64,000 nt of DNA, from assembly GCF_022347565.1 (NCBI RefSeq), contig NZ_JAKRGH010000008.1:153423-217422 (forward strand), given 5' to 3'. The stretch's first letter is position 1. Each line of letters begins with the position of its first letter. The DNA is from Vibrio sp. Of7-15 (GTDB lineage: Bacteria > Pseudomonadota > Gammaproteobacteria > Enterobacterales > Vibrionaceae). A program made the position numbers and the translations under genes. This document shows, piece after piece, positions 62,945 to 64,000 of this stretch. The notes below the pieces were generated by a model. That model did not search any database and had not been told where the DNA came from. It saw nothing but the letters and a program-made list of their open reading frames with translations.

Positions 62945-63189
62945 TTTGACTCAGCAACTTTTTGCTTTAAAAACTCTATAAACAAGCCATCCTCGACGTT
63001 GAAAAAATCAAAACCAACAGACTCAAAACCATCCTCTGCTTTTTCAACAACCTTACCGAGATTGTTGTTCAAAAAGCTAAATTCCCTTTGCAAGTTATAA
63101 ATGAGCTGATTGAATCGTAGATCTTCATCTTCTTTCCATAAGGTGCGAACCAAACCTAGTAATTCATCTAATCTTTCGGGATCTCGCAA
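62938..63189 (-). CDS. cassette gene, 83-aa protein
   Basis: An 83-aa acidic helical product starting at TTG 63189 after GGAGCGAGAAG (RDPERLDELLGLVRTLWKED, GKVVEKAEDGFESVGFDFFN). No domain recognised. Single cassette. Confidence 0.6.
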   Translation of the reverse strand: MRDPERLDELLGLVRTLWKEDEDLRFNQLIYNLQREFSFLNNNLGKVVEKAEDGFESVGFDFFNVEDGLFIEFLKQKVAESNT

Positions 63190-63205
63190 CTTCTCGCTCC
63201 TAAGA

Positions 63206-63334
63206 CACTTAACGCCTGCATAACACGTTTGGTACGATGCAGACCTAGCTGAACTTTACTGCCTTAATCACTGAAACTAAAGGCAAACTGACAACGCCGA
63301 GTGTAGCAAATCGTGTTGATGCATTTGTTACACG
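63206..63334 (-). repeat. attC site
   Basis: Left end CACTTAACGCC, right end TTTGTTACACG; inner core ACAACGCCGAGTGTAGC. Confidence 0.7.
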
Positions 63335-63414
63335 ATCTTTGTCAACGCTTCGCTTTAATTGGTAAAGAATTGATTTACCAAGATTTACTGTAAACTGAGT
63401 TTAATTAGACTGGC

Positions 63415-63726
63415 TCAATTAAGCGAGCAAAATATCACTTCAACAACAATAACTGTGAAACGAAATAATCCCTTTTTCTTACACCATTTGTACGATTTGG
63501 TTTCAGCCAGTTTGGGGCTGATAAACCAAATACCTTTACCACAATTGGGATTGAAAATGTGGCGAGCAAAACACTGATACAAACTAAAATGAGGCAAAAC
63601 CATGAACAATTGAAGCCTAAATTGGCTTCTGAAACCCATGAACTTATGGCAATAATGGTCAATTGCCGAACCTGATGAAATGAAAACTAAAAAGGCAACA
63701 AAGAAAAAGGCCCCCCCTACTTTCAC
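63415..63726 (-). pseudogene. possible frameshifted membrane-protein cassette gene
   Basis: The first frame begins MKVGGAFFFVAFLVFISSGS, a signal-like or transmembrane segment. A second frame, 63435-63662, continues with WFCLILVCISVLLATFSIPI, another membrane segment. If joined by a shift near 63660 they give a two-helix membrane protein of about 100 aa. Either a broken gene or two unrelated frames; low certainty. Confidence 0.3.
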
Positions 63727-63785
63727 ACCTAAAAAACTAATGGCTCAATCGCTGAACTGAGCCAAAAAACTGCGATCTTAGAGTT

Positions 63786-63910
63786 CATGTAACGCCCAAT
63801 TAACGTGTGAGCAGCGCAGCCATTGAACTTAAACACTGCGTCGTAAACACTTAACTCAACCCCAAGTAAGAGCGCCAAGCGTTGCGAATCACTGTTGAAT
63901 TGTTTGTATG
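63786..63910 (-). repeat. attC site
   Basis: Left end CATGTAACGCCC, inner AAGAGCGCCAAGCGTTGCGAAT, given here as the two blocks AAGAGCGCCA and AGCGTTGCGAAT, right end GTTTGTATG. Confidence 0.7.
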
Positions 63911-63919
63911 GATAATAAC

Positions 63920-64000
63920 TCACGAATTCGGGTAATGTGAGACCCAGGCTTTAGCTGCAACTAAAGCTTTCCATGTAGTAGTTCGATTGAACGCTGGATC
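63920..64000 (-). CDS. 3' end of a cassette gene cut by the window edge
   Basis: A minus-strand frame enters at 64000 and stops with TGA at 63920-63922. It gives 26 residues, DPAFNRTTTWKALVAAKAWV then SHYPNS. It directly follows an attC in the expected position for a cassette gene's 3' end. Too short to identify. Confidence 0.45.
   Translation of the reverse strand, partial: DPAFNRTTTWKALVAAKAWVSHYPNS

Overview
The window looks like a Vibrionaceae (Vibrio-type) chromosome segment. The strongest sign is its right third, about 44.6 to 64 kb. There, mostly small minus-strand genes alternate with imperfect inverted repeats of 80-130 bp that read like Vibrio attC (VCR-type) sites. This is the layout of a sedentary chromosomal integron. 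The left two thirds are moderately AT-rich gamma-proteobacterial chromosome. No rRNA, tRNA, CRISPR array or complete insertion sequence was seen.

Layout: (1) 1-195, start of a membrane protein gene running off the left edge. (2) 0.3-6.5 kb, three exported proteases: a subtilisin (S8), an M23 (LasA-type) endopeptidase and a trypsin-like protease with PKD and PPC domains. (3) 6.6-8.6 kb, an rtcB-prfH operon for RNA and ribosome repair, preceded by a 14-codon leader ORF and a long-range inverted repeat. (4) 9-14.9 kb, a secreted PPC-like protein, an outer-membrane barrel, an MBL hydrolase, a GNAT acetyltransferase and two VOC proteins. (5) 15.3-18.1 kb, a PAS-cupin-GMC oxidoreductase operon. (6) 18.9-22.6 kb, an operon of one Sel1-type and two MORN_2/YwqK-type exported proteins. 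(7) 22.9-44.4 kb, two paralogous DUF4132 giants (1266 and 1256 aa). Between them lie a Sel1 pair, an unrecognised 1179-aa protein and a MoxR ATPase - DUF5682 - VWA - SWIM - small protein operon. The set resembles the E. coli yeh/molR locus (yehI, yehL, yehM, yehP, yehQ), but here the DUF4132 gene is duplicated and there are extra members. (8) 44.6-64 kb, the integron cassette array. All cassette genes but one point left, so the integrase should lie beyond the right edge and about 44.6 kb is the distal end of the array.

The array carries a Thoeris-type defence locus: ThsA (SIR2-SLOG) and ThsB (TIR), followed after an attC remnant by a second TIR protein and a 151-aa companion. It also holds a frameshifted HEPN-like gene, the remains of a P2-type phage replication endonuclease, a substrate-binding protein gene in reverse orientation, and many small orphan genes.

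The most novel items are the leader ORF/attenuator-like region ahead of rtcB-prfH, the duplicated DUF4132-MoxR-VWA-SWIM neighbourhood, and the two-part TIR/Thoeris locus across an attC remnant, where a 73-codon ORF starts inside attC sequence. Function assignments come from motif reading only; no database search was possible.
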